Positions 1 to 10,735 of a stretch of 64,000 nucleotides of DNA are shown in pieces. This DNA is from Nematopogon swammerdamellus (taxonomy: Eukaryota > Arthropoda > Insecta > Lepidoptera > Adelidae): contig OX336340.1 of NCBI GenBank assembly GCA_946902875.1, positions 10,865,566-10,929,565 on the forward strand, read 5' to 3'. The stretch's first letter is position 1; each line of letters begins with the position of its first letter. A program made the translations under genes and the position numbers. Below the pieces are notes generated by a model. That model saw only the letters and a list, made by a program, of their open reading frames with translations, was not told the origin of the DNA and made no database searches.

Positions 1-44
1 ATATAAAAAACGAAGTGAAATAAACTTTGGCATTAAAGAGATAC

Positions 45-371
45 CTTATTAGAATTGTGAACGCACTCTCCAACTGCACAGGAAGGCTGATGGATCAGCA
101 GGAAGCGACGGCGGTGGTCAGAGAAGTGTCCATACGACACCGCCTCGCACGCCATCAAGAAGTTACGGCGACGCTGCGCCGCTACCGCCTTCTCTCTATC
201 CTCACCCTCGTTTCTTTCCATCTCTGTTGTCCCAGGTTCGGCCTCCGGCGAGACGCGCAGCCGCTTGATTTCCTCGGCAGCTTCGTCCGCGGCCGCGGAA
301 CAGGGCCTTTTCAGTTCATTATTCTTACAAATGCGAATTTTCTTCTTTACGGGTTCATCGGAATCAGACAT
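45..371 (-). CDS. First coding exon of an unrecognised gene (partial)
   Basis: The reading frame runs from an ATG at 371 for exactly 109 codons to a good splice donor (AAG then GTATCT, donor bases at 44-43), so the exon ends in phase 0 and the gene continues off the left edge. The protein start is acidic and lysine/arginine rich: a basic KKKIR patch near residue 9, an alanine/glutamate stretch around residues 25-35, and arginine clusters near residues 67-69 and 86-88. I see no signal peptide or membrane segment. The third-position GC bias through most of the exon and the clean donor support coding. I do not recognise the family; the basic patches would suit a nuclear protein, but that is a guess. 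The plus-strand frame over the same DNA is a shadow. Confidence 0.5.
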
Positions 372-479
372 TGATCAATAAAAACAGCTAGCCACAGCCA
401 AACTATCAGAGAGGTTTGAGAGGTTAGAAAGTAGAAACGAACGAATAGAAGAAAGAAACCGCGTAAATTGACATTTGTA

Positions 480-1430
480 TTTTTTCATTCTTGCGGAAAG
501 GCAAGGGTCGTTTAACTATACAGCCATGTTATAAAGGTAGGTAAAATTGGCAGTGTGTGTCCAACCAAGCCAAGATAAAGAATTAAGCCGAGTCATCAGT
601 TAATTTGTTTATTGGCAGCACTGGCGTAAACTGATAAACTCTTCATATAGACGGAGGTTACACGCTAGGTTAGGCATCAGTTAAGTCCATTAGTCTGGTT
701 AAACCATGGTCCAGCCAGACTGACCGTTTAATCTACTTTGATGGATGGATGGTTGACCAAAACATTCACCCATGCCCATACCACTTTCCTTCGAGCCGAC
801 GTCTGCCGAAGTGTTCACGAAAGAAGCCGCAATGTCTTTCAGGTGTCGCACCGTATTACTAAAAACCGTTTGGTTGCCACTATTTAAAAAAAGAAGAAGA
901 AAGAATCTGATACTACGCTAAATCTATAGAGGGCAGCACTTGGCAGAGCAAAGTCAATGGTCATTGGTTATGGAATGGTGTTTTTTGTGGTACTGAGTAT
1001 TGACACCAAAGAGGATATATTTACACCACAACAGCGAACCTAGCGGAGAAATCGTTGAACATCTGTCGACTTTGGCGGGAAATATTCATGTCGGAACCTA
1101 CTTCCGAAAATAAAAGTATTTTATGTGTTATAAAAAAAATAACCAATACCAAATTTTCATCCGAAAAAAGTGGTTTATTTGGTTATAAAACAATTACCAA
1201 ACCTAATTTTCTTCCGAAAAAAACATTATTGAACCCACCCACACCGGACCAACACGGAATACTTCTAACCGCTGAGCTAGCAGAGCTCATGACTGCTGCG
1301 ATGAATAACTATCTCTATCTTTACAGTTACTTACTATTATAGTCTACTCTCTTCTACTAGTTATAGTTACTAGTCTCGTCACGATATCTACGCTAGGTTT
1401 GCTGGTGTGCCGCAATCCAAAACTGTACAA
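480..1430. other. No gene recognised
   Basis: AT-rich sequence with short open frames only. Around 1080-1220 a phrase resembling tccgaaaataaaagtattt recurs two to three times at about 60-70 bp spacing, each time followed by a similar ataaaa/accaa stretch, so a short degenerate tandem repeat may be present. Nothing here supports a host exon. Confidence 0.4.
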
Positions 1431-1434
1431 TAAA

Positions 1435-1617
1435 TTAATCAGTAAATTCGTCATCAAGGTATTCAATTACCTTGTAATAAGGTCTGTTCAACAGTATGTC
1501 CTTTGTTCGGCACTTAAAAACAATAATACTCTCAATGTCTTTTAGTGACTGAGGCAGCTTTTCATAAAGTGTGGGGCCTATTACTCGCGGGTTCTTTTCT
1601 GCCATTACACTTGCATT
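1435..1617 (-). pseudogene. C-terminal tail of a CR1/Jockey-type retrotransposon ORF
   Basis: On the minus strand an open frame of about 60 codons ends at a TAA at 1437-1435. Its pattern is VIGPTLYEKLP, then SLKDI and a closing tyrosine-rich segment with RPYYKVIEYL. This matches the extreme C-terminus of the complete element at 6388-9006, which has IGPKLYENVP, TIKSI and NPFYKLSEF in the same order. It is a 5'-truncated relic with no reverse transcriptase core. The identification rests on this internal comparison and on the known tail pattern of CR1/Jockey proteins. Confidence 0.6.
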
Positions 1618-1744
1618 GCATTGTTTATATAAGTAATATTAAAAATCCCAAGTAAACTTCTAGTGTCGAATGCCAAATATGACTTTGGTGACCGACGACA
1701 TCATAGATTCAATATTGAATCGTGCAAGTTGACTGAACGCAGGA

Positions 1745-2695
1745 GATGCAACATTTAGTGCCACCAGGAAGTTATGATACGTGGGAAATATGCGCAACTG
1801 TCTACATTTCCTAAGAAGGGACTTGAACTTTCCATCGAAAGTTTGTCGATAATTGAGGAGGCTGAGAACAAAAAGCGACAAATCTGTTTTGCAAAAATTT
1901 CCGGAAATCAATAAAAACTGTTTCAGTGAAAGGTCTTTATGTTTTATCAATTTTGGTATAGTCATTTTTAAAGAGCTATAAAAAGTATTACATTGATGAA
2001 AATTTCATGGAATTTTCACGTTCAGAAACCGAGATATTTGGTGTTGTTTTTTGGATTTGTCCCCTTTTGGTACTTAAGTCTTGGATATGTTACGCAAGCT
2101 TTATTATATTATTGTGTAGAATTACTGTGTCTCCGACGCTACGGCCGTAGTGGCTATTTTCGGAGGCAAAAAATGTAGACGGCCAACTTTTTCCGAAATA
2201 AATACATTTTTTACAAAAAAAAAAATGTCCCTTTTTGATTTTTACGTACCCTGTATTTGTCCCTTTTTGTTTGTGATTATTATAGGATATGTCCCCCTAT
2301 GAAAGTATGCCATTACTTTGTACCATAAATGTACATACTGGATTTGTCCGTTTTGCTTTCAAACTGCTTAGTCTCGGTTCGGCTACGGTCTAAAATTGTG
2401 GATATGTCCCTTTCTGCCAAGTAAGTCACTTTTGAAGGCAAAAAATACAGTGGATGTGACCACTTTTTGTAAGTTATAAAAGCGTGAATCGATGGAATCC
2501 ATCGATTTGAGTACGATTAAAAAAAAATCATGAACTACCAAAAATGGATTTGTCCCTTTTTGTTCCCAGCCTCCTCAATTATACCTAATTATCGACCAAC
2601 TTTCGACCGAAAGTTCACGTTCCTTCTTATGAATGCAGACAGTTGCGCATATTTCCCACGTATCATACATAGGTAACTTCCTGGTGGCACTATAC
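1745..2695. repeat. Inverted repeat with a recurring GGATTTGTCCCTTTTTG motif
   Basis: The stretch 1750-1890 (CCACCAGGAAGTTATGATACG and onward) returns in reverse complement at 2540-2695, with small insertions, so the segment can fold back. Between the arms a motif near GGATTTGTCCCTTTTTG recurs irregularly, seen around 2050, 2225, 2258, 2288, 2340, 2400, 2452 and 2546. A 101-codon minus-strand frame overlaps the left arm (1965-1660), but I see no recognisable domain in it. Probably a degraded foldback transposon. Confidence 0.5.
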
Positions 2696-2889
2696 CTACT
2701 AGAGAAGATGCAAGTAAGGGTTCGAAAACTTAGAGAGATACGTCATCGGCCCGGTGCGGTGGTGGCGGAATTGGCAAAACATACATGTGATGTTTGAGAG
2801 GGTGTGTAAGGGTGGGAATGCATGCTTAGGAGTTTATGGGAGCCAAAAGAGAACGCAGAAATGTCAAATAAATAGAATGAAAAAAAAAA

Positions 2890-3005
2890 ATCCGTTGACT
2901 TACTTAAAGGAGTCGGGGGACCGCTAAGTAAATAAAATATAAAAACTCAGAGCTGCGCGGGAATTTAGTTAGCGGTCCACCTACTCCTTTAAGTAAGCAA
3001 CGGAA
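2890..3005. repeat. Short hairpin element
   Basis: TCCGTTGACTTACTTAAAGG and the bases following at 2890-2931 pair with the reverse complement at 2962-3005, with a loop of about 30 bp. It is a compact MITE-like hairpin of about 115 bp with no coding capacity. Confidence 0.55.
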
Positions 3006-3059
3006 ATTATTGTTTACTTTTTAAGGGCCGGGGTTTTTAAAATTTGTAATTTAATAAAC

Positions 3060-3245
3060 GATTAACTTTTATTTCAAGCTTTTTTTAATAAAAACCGCAT
3101 CCAAATCGGTCCATTCGTTTGGGAGCTACGATGCCACAGACAGACACACCCTTACACACCCTCTCACACACCCTCACATACCCTCACACACGCACATCAA
3201 ACTTATAACACCCTCCGTTTTTTTCGTCGGGGGTTAAAAAAATTA
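3060..3245. repeat. Interspersed repeat ending in a CACACCCTC-rich tract
   Basis: The segment passes through aaatcggtccattcgtttgg, a run of acaccctcacacaccctc variants, and ends at cgtcgggggttaaaaa. I recognise this ending as a common non-coding repeat of moth genomes. A piece of the same CACCCTC-type tract appears in the opposite sense near 2790-2815. Confidence 0.45.
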
Positions 3246-3389
3246 ACATAATTCGTAAAAATAGTGTGAAATACGAAATAATGATACGAATAAATAAAAC
3301 AATCGCAATTTCCTGCAGAGACGTGTATTTTACGTGTGTAAGGGAAAAATTTCATAATGCAGAATAAGCAAAAAGAGTTATTTTCCAGA

Positions 3390-4062
3390 CAATTTTAAAT
3401 ATAAAAAAAAAAAAATTAAAACCGCCTTCAAAAATGTATGAAATAAAAAAAATCTAACCCTAGAGTCGAAGGCGGTGATAAAGAAGGCTACACAAATCAC
3501 AAAGAATCCACTCAAGTTTTCTTTTATGATCATTTTTGCTTGCTTATTTATAAACCTTATAATAAATAAATATAACAAAATTCTCATGTAAATCGCTTAT
3601 AAAAATACGTAGATACATAAAATGTTTGTATAGGTACTAAACTAACTGTTTGTATATCTACATGTTTGTATATCTATGCCTAGTTAATTATAATATCTAT
3701 AAAATCGTATATTAAGCTAACTAGAACTGAAACGGTGAAAGACCCTGCCTCTCACAACACAGGGTATCCTAGCGTGAGAGACAGGACTATAAGTAAAATT
3801 GCTAGTTTAAGCCCAGAGTGTACCTAATTATAGTTTGTAAGAAAAAAAAATGTAAACTAGGTTAAGTTATGGTGAAAATAAATCTTATCTTATTCTTATT
3901 TCATACATTTTTGAAGGCGGTTTTTATATATTTTTTAATAGTTTTTTATTTCACCGTTTTTTTTAGTAATTTTTTGCTATTAATGTACTCGGCGGAATGG
4001 CTCGGCCTTCGGCCTCGCGATTCCGCCTCGCTTTCCAATCCGATCTTGACCAGATTAAAATG
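3390..4062. repeat. Interrupted foldback repeat (accgccttcaaaaat family)
   Basis: The left half (3415-3530) carries accgccttcaaaaatgtatg and then the ccctagagtcgaaggcggtg motif. The complementary arm, tttttgaaggcggtttttat, appears at 3903-3935. It leads into a GC-richer tail (ggcggaatggctcggccttc, about 3990) whose inverted copy is at 10280-10315. This is the same family as the intact foldback at 10250-10735, here opened by about 330 bp of AT-rich sequence. Confidence 0.5.
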
Positions 4063-4067
4063 GGACC

Positions 4068-6141
4068 ACCTCAGGGTTATCCCCTTTCAAACAAAAAAAT
4101 AATTTTCAAAATCGGCCCACAATTGACGGAGTAATCGCGTAACAAACATCCAAAAAAAGAAAACATACCGTCGAATTGAGAATCTCCTAGGTCTAAAGTA
4201 AATTGCTTGTCAAGACAAATGCAACGAGCCCAAACACGATGGGTTTATCATGTGTAGTTTAGGAGTTCATAAGGCCACCTTCCGTATCCATCATCAGACC
4301 AGCTCGATGGTACTCGTACCATATTAATAAGCGCATCTGGCCGGTCGGAAAAGATTTCAAATTTAGAATATTCATGAAACAAGGGTCCGAGCCGAATATG
4401 TATCACAATATCGATTCATGTATTTCAATAAAATGACAGAAAATTTCAAAATATTAGGTATTTAATACTTTTTAGTTCTAGTTTTTATTTTGGACGTCGG
4501 TTTTATTTTTTTAAAACAGTTATTATTTTTAGTAATATTACATAAAAAAGAATAGTCGAAATCGAATAATCGAAATCGGTTGAAGTGGTACAGAATTATT
4601 CGCCATGTGTCAAACTGCAAATTGCTGAAAAAGTCCACATCATAAAAGTTTTGCTGAAGGTAACCACACACCATAGTAAGTTATCAAACTGAAAATTGCT
4701 TAAAAAGACCACATCACAAGTTTTGCTGAAGGTAACCACACACCATAGTAATAAGATGGTTTTTAAAAAACCGCTGAATCAATTTCGATAAAATTTAAAT
4801 GGGACCACCTCGGAAGTATGAACAACCAAACAGAAAAAGAATTTTCAAAATCAGCCCACAAGTGACGGAGTAATCGCGTAACAAACATACAAAAAAAAAC
4901 ATACAATCGAATTGAGAACCTCCTCCTTTTGGTAAGTCGGTTAAAAATAAAGTAGTCCAACAAAGTACAATAAAATTGTACCTATGTACGTAGGTCTTTA
5001 GGGGTTGTCTGTCACTTCTTGGACTCTTACCTTACATTCGAGGCTCAACGGCCGCCGCTTACCTACATACTTACTACCATAAACCTACTTACTTACTACC
5101 ATAAACCTACCTACTACCTGTGCTACTACTTACTACCAACTAACTGAGCCCGCGGCTCCACTCGCCTAGCTTTATTAACCGACTTCCAAAAAAGGAGGAG
5201 GTTCTCAATTCGTCTGTATGTTTTTTATTTTTTTTATTTTTTTTTTTATTTTTTTTTTGTATGTTTGTTACGCGATTTCTCCGTCAATTGAGGGCCGATT
5301 TAGAAAATTCTTTTTTTGTTAGTTAGGTCATACTTCCGAGGTGGTCCCATTTCAATTTTATCGAAATTGGTTGAGCGGTTTTCGAAAAATCAGCATAATA
5401 CTATGGTGTGTGGTTACCTTCAGCAAAACTTGTGATGTGGTCGTATTCGGCAATTTTCAGTTTGATAAATTAGTATGGTGTGTGGTTACCTTCAGCAAAA
5501 CTTTTGCGATGTGGACTTATTCAGCAATTTGCAGTCTGACACATATGGCGAATAATTCTGTTCCACTTCAATCGATTTCGATTATTCGATTTCGATTATT
5601 CTTTTTTATGTAATATTACTAAAAATAATGAAATAAAAACTGTTTTAAAAAATATTAAACCGATTTCAAAAAAACAAAAAAAAAAAAGAACTAAAAAGTA
5701 TTAAATACCTAATATTTTGAAATTTTCTCTGTCCTGTTGAAATACATGAATCGATATTTACTAGTGATACATATTCGGACCCTTGTTTCATGAATATTCT
5801 AAATTTGAAATTTTTTATCTTTTCCGACCGGCCAGGTGCGCTTAATTTATTATGGTACCTGACCGGTACCTACTGTACCGAGTACCATCGAGCTGGTCTG
5901 AAGATGGAGACAGAAGGTGGCCATAGGAACTCCTAAACTACACATGACATGATAAACCCGTCGTGTTTGGGCTCGTTGCATTTGTCTTCACGAGAAATTT
6001 ATATTACTTTAGACCTAAGAGATTCTCAATTCGACGGTATGTTTTCTTTTTTTGGATGTTTGTTACGCGATTACTCAATCAATTGTGGGCCGATTTTGAA
6101 AATTCTTTTTATTTTATTTGAAAGGGGATAACCCTGAGGTT
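4068..6141. repeat. Large foldback element with arms of about 0.9 kb
   Basis: The left arm (4068-4950) begins acctcagggttatccccttt. Its reverse complement forms the right arm (5172-6141), ending aaaggggataaccctgaggt. Matching landmarks include gacggagtaatcgcgtaac with its partner gttacgcgattactc, and the caaacacgatgggtttatc tract. Each arm holds a second, diverged copy of the same roughly 90-bp end module near the centre (4801-4950 and 5172-5350). The centre of about 220 bp (4951-5171) is rich in ttacctactacc variants. No transposase frame is present, so it is a non-autonomous foldback. Confidence 0.7.
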
Positions 6142-6285
6142 TTTGAAGTGAAAACTTCTTTAGCGGCGCTTGGCACTTTTTTAGGTGGGTACAAAATGTA
6201 TAACTCGCGACATCGCGTCAGCGTCATTTTTAAAATGAAACCTTAAGTCATTGCATTAAGGGTTAAGTTAGAGTGGCACGGGATC
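6142..6285. repeat. Fragment of another dispersed repeat
   Basis: Between the foldback end and the retrotransposon lies about 140 bp beginning gaagtgaaaacttctttagc and containing aactcgcgacatcgcgtcag. I recognise it as a sequence seen repeatedly in moth genomes but cannot assign it to a family. Confidence 0.35.
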
Positions 6286-9200
6286 AAAGTATCAAATAGT
6301 TTTTCCCGCCAAAAGAATATTCATGGCGGAGTAATAATATTTACTCGTAATGATGTCAAATTTAAGAAAAGGTCGGAAGTTCATGAAATGACCCAGGAAT
6401 TCCATCTAGATTGCACGGCCATAGAAATTCCAAAATTAAATTTAATTATTATTGGTTTATATAGAACTGACAATGGTGACTTTAGAATTTTCCTTAAATC
6501 AATTGACACTTTAAATCATTTTGCAGATGACAATAAGAACATAATTTTGGCTGGCGACTGGAACATAGATTTTTTGACAATTAATTCAAAATGTAGCAAA
6601 ATAACCGACTTGTTAAAAACATATAACATGTACAATTTGGTGACTTTCCCGACTCGAACTTGTGATGGGTCAGAATCGTCTATTGATGCCATAGCCTCTA
6701 ACTTGTCTCCAAGATCGATCGCAGTGTCCGCACGTGTCACTGCAATCAGTGATCACGACGGCCAGCTCGCCTGTCTCAGGGAGAGCTCTCTGCAGGCCGG
6801 TCGCGAACCTCCTGCCTCTGTACAGCGGAGGCTTCGTACACCCGGCAGAGTGAGCCAGTATTGCGAAGCGATCGAATTATATGACTGGAGTAAAATAGTA
6901 TGTAACAGTAATTATTCAATTGAAGTTAAGTTTGAGAAGTTTATAAATGTATTAACCTATTATATAAATATGTATTTTCCCATGAAAATGTCAAAAAGTA
7001 GAAATAAGAAAAACGAATACTGGATGAATGACGACATATTATCACTAAAGACAAAACTCTGTCACACATTTGAAATGAAAAAACAATTCCCTGATAGCGA
7101 CGTTTTAAAAAAATGTATTGAGAAGTACAAGACAGCTATAGATATAATGTCTTGGCAAAGTCGTAGAGATTGCATCGAGTCAAGGATTATGAATAGTAAT
7201 AATCCTAAAAAAGAGATATGGCGAGTGATTAAAGATGAAACCAACAGAGGGCAGTGCAGGGAAGATGGTATTCATAAGCTTATAACCTCAGACGGAGATG
7301 ATGTTCCTATTGAAAACATTCCTGAATGTATGAACATGCACTTCCTGAATATCGGAAGTAAGCTAACAGCCCTGAATCCAGCTTCTCCAAGCAAAGCATT
7401 GTCCCTAATGGTAGACATTCCCAGTCTTGATGCCGACCAAACCTTTTGCCTACCCTATGTCACACCTGAAAAAATTTCAAAATTAATACGTGACAAATTA
7501 TCTAAAAAAAGCAGTCTTGATATTTTTGAGTTGTCGGGAGAGTTGATTGCCAAATGTTCAAATAGTTTGTCGCCATACATATCAGTATTGGTTAACCAAA
7601 TGTTTGAAGAGGGTACCTATCCTAATGTACTAAAACAGACCCGTGTATGTCCCATTTATAAAGGAGCCGGCGAAAGAGCTGACCCAAATAACTATAGGCC
7701 TATAAGTTTAGTGCCAGCACTATCTAAAATCATAGAATCTGTTATATCTGACTCTGTAATTAAGCATCTTGAGGATAATAAACTTCTTTCTCCCAACCAA
7801 TACGCATACCGTAAAGATCACTCCACAAAATCAGCTGGCATGAAGCTAGTAGGAGAGATAATAAAAGGTATAGACAAGAGGAACAAGGTGGCAGGTATAT
7901 TCTGCGACTTGTCGAAAGCATTCGATGTCGTAGACCACAACCTCCTCTTGCACAAATTGGAAAAATATGGAGTAAGTGATAAACCACATGAATTGCTAAA
8001 GTCATTTTTAACAGATCGAAGACAGGTCACTGAGGTCACCTTAAAAGGAAACAAAAAAAGTTCCGAGCCAGGTAAAATTAAAATGGGTATTCCACAGGGT
8101 TCTGCATTAGGTAATACATCATTTTTAGTATTTATTAATGACTTAGCCTTGATTAAAATAGATGGTGTTTTAATACTTTTTGCCGATGACACTAGTATAA
8201 TAGTCTTTGCTGAATCCATGCATGAACTGGAAATAAAATTAAATATAGTAGTAGGAAAAATATCGGAATGGTTTGCTGTGAACGGACTGATACTAAATAC
8301 ATCGAAGACCAACTATATGGTATTTTCCGGACGAAACTGTGGTCCCCGTGAGCTCTCTATTTCGAATTCATCCGGCTCTATTGGCTCCCAGTCATGTATA
8401 CGATTTTTAGGGTTCTTTATTGACCCAACTCTAAGTTGGAAAAGTCACATAGACAAACTATGTGACAAGATGGCTAGAGGTATTTACGCACTAAGAGAGT
8501 TACGCCGCTTGATCAGTCCGGAGGCTTTGAGACAGTCCTACTATGCGTACGTACACTCATTACTGTCGTATGGTGTAATCCTGTGGGGTAACTCAACCGA
8601 TGCTGAAAGAGTGCTAATATTGCAAAAACGAGCGATAAGGGTATTAGCCAGTGTACCGCGAACAACATCTTGTAGAGACTTTTTCAAATCCTTTGGTATA
8701 TTAACTGTGTGCTCTCTATATATATATGAAGTAGTGGTATATGTACGCAAAAACATGAATTATTTTGAGTCAAATGGCGCAAGTCATAATTATAACACAC
8801 GTAACTCAGAGCGTTTAAAATCTGTTGCGCATAAATCGGCGATGGCTGAAAAAGACCCTGACGTGATTGGACCCAAATTGTACGAAAATGTTCCTGATAC
8901 AATAAAATCAATAAATAGTGACAATGTGTTCCAGAGTCAGCTGAAAATATTTCTCTTAGACAATCCATTTTATAAGTTAAGTGAATTTTTTTCATACTGT
9001 AAATAAAAATTCTGCTGACTTTGATAATTCAAATTGTTTATATGCATAAACACAAATTTTAATAATTACTTGACTGAACCCTATGTTCTTTGTTTTGTAT
9101 TTTATTGTCTTTTTTAATGGGTATATTTTTGACTAAGTATTTTAAATTTTTTGCTTAGATATAGTATGTTATATTTAACATAAAGAAAACTTAGTAGGTA

Positions 9201-9388
9201 AGTTATATTTAAAAAAAGCTCTGTAAGGTTTCTTACCCGGTTCTTCCTTATAGATTGCACTACTGAACGGGACATCATAAAAAATGATGACGAACCATAC
9301 TGAATATGCATATGTCTCAATGTAATATTGTTATTGTTGTGTGTTCTTTATGGCGAAATAAATATCTGAATCTGAATCTGAATCTGAT
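6283..9388 (+). mobile_element. CR1/Jockey-type non-LTR retrotransposon, 5'-truncated, copy 1
   Basis: The element holds one long ORF, a 3' UTR of about 375 bp with an AATAAA signal near 9357, and ends in a (GAATCT)n tail at 9365-9388. Homology starts inside the endonuclease domain: in-frame codons with an HGGVIIFTRND pattern extend upstream of the first ATG to about 6283. It is therefore 5'-truncated, as is usual for target-primed insertions. A sister copy lies inverted at 58557-61411. The two ORFs differ at only a handful of residues over about 800, so at least one inserted recently. Confidence 0.85.
6388..9006 (+). CDS. Endonuclease (partial) and reverse transcriptase polyprotein, 872 codons
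   Basis: This is the replication enzyme of a non-LTR retrotransposon, which nicks chromosomal DNA and copies its own RNA there. The remaining endonuclease part includes AGDWNIDF (about residues 55-62) and AISDHDGQ (about residues 120-127), the Asp-His site of APE-type nucleases. The reverse transcriptase includes NNYRPISLVPALSK, then FCDLSKAFDVVDH (catalytic Asp), GIPQGSALG, and the active-site box LFADDTSII near residue 595, followed by the C-terminal LGFFIDPTLSWKSHI thumb motif. The N-terminal end of the endonuclease is missing, so this copy cannot be autonomous, although the frame has no internal stop. Confidence 0.85.
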   Translation: MTQEFHLDCTAIEIPKLNLIIIGLYRTDNGDFRIFLKSIDTLNHFADDNKNIILAGDWNIDFLTINSKCSKITDLLKTYNMYNLVTFPTRTCDGSESSIDAIASNLSPRSIAVSARVTAISDHDGQLACLRESSLQAGREPPASVQRRLRTPGRVSQYCEAIELYDWSKIVCNSNYSIEVKFEKFINVLTYYINMYFPMKMSKSRNKKNEYWMNDDILSLKTKLCHTFEMKKQFPDSDVLKKCIEKYKTAIDIMSWQSRRDCIESRIMNSNNPKKEIWRVIKDETNRGQCREDGIHKLITSDGDDVPIENIPECMNMHFLNIGSKLTALNPASPSKALSLMVDIPSLDADQTFCLPYVTPEKISKLIRDKLSKKSSLDIFELSGELIAKCSNSLSPYISVLVNQMFEEGTYPNVLKQTRVCPIYKGAGERADPNNYRPISLVPALSKIIESVISDSVIKHLEDNKLLSPNQYAYRKDHSTKSAGMKLVGEIIKGIDKRNKVAGIFCDLSKAFDVVDHNLLLHKLEKYGVSDKPHELLKSFLTDRRQVTEVTLKGNKKSSEPGKIKMGIPQGSALGNTSFLVFINDLALIKIDGVLILFADDTSIIVFAESMHELEIKLNIVVGKISEWFAVNGLILNTSKTNYMVFSGRNCGPRELSISNSSGSIGSQSCIRFLGFFIDPTLSWKSHIDKLCDKMARGIYALRELRRLISPEALRQSYYAYVHSLLSYGVILWGNSTDAERVLILQKRAIRVLASVPRTTSCRDFFKSFGILTVCSLYIYEVVVYVRKNMNYFESNGASHNYNTRNSERLKSVAHKSAMAEKDPDVIGPKLYENVPDTIKSINSDNVFQSQLKIFLLDNPFYKLSEFFSYCK

Positions 9389-9420
9389 CTGCCGGCACTC
9401 CCGGAGTGCAACTGTTAAGT

Positions 9421-9895
9421 AGGGTTCGGTAACACGTTTATGTCTGTCCATTCTACTAAGTTCTGCAAAATGAATGTAGGGTTCCGTAACAAATGCATGT
9501 CTGTCTGTTCTACTAAATTTAACATTGATTTCAAAATGAATGTAGGGTTCCGTAACAAATGCATGTCTATCCGTTCTACTAAATTTTACAATTTTCAACC
9601 AAGGTCCTCCGACGGTTATTTTATAATAAAAGTAGGGTTCCATAACACGTTTATGTCTGTCCATTCTACTAAGATCTGCAAGATGAATGTAGGGTTCCGT
9701 AACAAATGCATGTCTGTCCGTTCTACAAAATTTAACATTTATTTCAAAATGAATGTAGGGTTCCGTAACAAATGTATGTCTGTCCGTTCTACTAAATTTT
9801 ACAATTTTCAACCAAGGCCCTCCGACGGTTATTTTATAATAAAAGTAGGCTTCCGTAACACGTTTATGTCTGTCCATTCTACTAAGTTCTGCAAC
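9421..9895. repeat. Tandem repeat open on both strands
   Basis: Units near gtagggttccgtaacaaatg followed by catgtctgtccgttctacta recur about seven times at 60-110 bp spacing, with a larger two-part unit that also contains ccgacggttattttataat. Because the unit has few stops, long frames open on both strands (162 codons plus, 225 codons minus). The repeating peptides are a consequence of the repeat and not evidence of a gene. Confidence 0.6.
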
Positions 9896-10238
9896 ATCAC
9901 CTACAACGTCCGTGATGTCAGCCCATAACACCAGTGCCATGTCAGTGCTTCCCCCTTTGATCGTGCTGACTACACTGAACTGGTCGGAAAACACAAACTA
10001 TTTACATAGCCGTTTCGACCGACGTTTAATTCAGTGCGGTGGTATCAACCCGGTCAGGTTAAACCCTACCACCAAGTAAGATTAGGAGGGAAGGGACCTA
10101 CAGTTTTACGAGGAATCCGAACCTCGGTCAGCCTCCAACGGTCAGCGGTCACCCATCCAAGTACTGACCGCACCCAGCGTTGCTTAATATTCAATAGCGA
10201 CAGTTGACTGTCTGCACCACTGAGCTATCGAAGCTGAC
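9893..10238 (-). mobile_element. SINE with 5S rRNA-like head
   Basis: Read on the minus strand from 10238, the head runs through a tRNA-like tagctcagtgg. It then has a stretch of about 43 nt matching the internal promoter part of 5S rRNA (ttaagcaacg, then gcggtcagtacttggatggg and tgaccgc), and later a GGTTCGGATTCC box. The body follows (tgtaggtcccttccc, ttgataccaccgcactgaa, gctatgtaaatagt). The usual end (tagccaaccgtgtcag plus A-run) is lost where it meets the tandem repeat. Other copies lie at 21407, 34207, 40222 and 43385. Confidence 0.75.
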
Positions 10239-10249
10239 GTGGTCCTATT

Positions 10250-10735
10250 TTAATTGGGTCAAGATCGGATTGGAAAGCGAGGCGGAATCGCGAGGCCGAA
10301 GGCCGAGCGATTCCGCCGAGTACATTAATAGCAAAAAATTACTAAAAAAAACTGTGAAATAAAAAAAAAGTTTTAAAAAACATAAAACCGACTTCCTAAA
10401 AAAAGGAAAACTAAAAAACTATTTAAAATAAAAATATAAAAACCGCCTTCAAAAATATATGAAATAAAAACCTAAAAAAAAAACGAACCCTAGAGTTGAA
10501 GGCGGTGCTAAATCAAGCAAAAATGATGCATGAAATAAAACATGAGTGGATGATAATATCCTTTGTGATTTGTGTAGCCTTTTTAGCACCGCCTTCAACT
10601 CTAGGGTTCGTTTTTTTTTTAGGTTTTTATTTCATATATTTTTGAAGGCGGTTTTTATATTTTTATATAGTTTTTTAGTTTTCCTTTTTTTAGGAAGTCG
10701 GTTTTATGTTTTTTAAAACTTTTTTTTGACATTTA
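10250..10735. repeat. Intact foldback element (accgccttcaaaaat family)
   Basis: The arms 10369-10513 and 10585-10721 are near-perfect reverse complements: aaaccgacttcctaaaaaaa pairs with tttttttaggaagtcggttt, and accctagagttgaaggcggt pairs with accgccttcaactctagggt. The loop is about 70 bp. The preceding 10250-10365 carries the GC-rich flank shared with 3970-4062. There is no ORF, so this is a non-autonomous foldback or MITE. Confidence 0.65.

Noticed and set aside
7818..8312. 164-codon minus-strand ORF inside the CR1-type element (and its mirror at 59631-60125)
   Set aside because: It is the antisense shadow of the conserved reverse transcriptase frame.
9317..9994. 225-codon minus-strand ORF with FSRTDRHAFVTEPYIH repeats
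   Set aside because: It covers a tandem repeat and part of a SINE, and a 162-codon frame is open on the other strand over the same bases.
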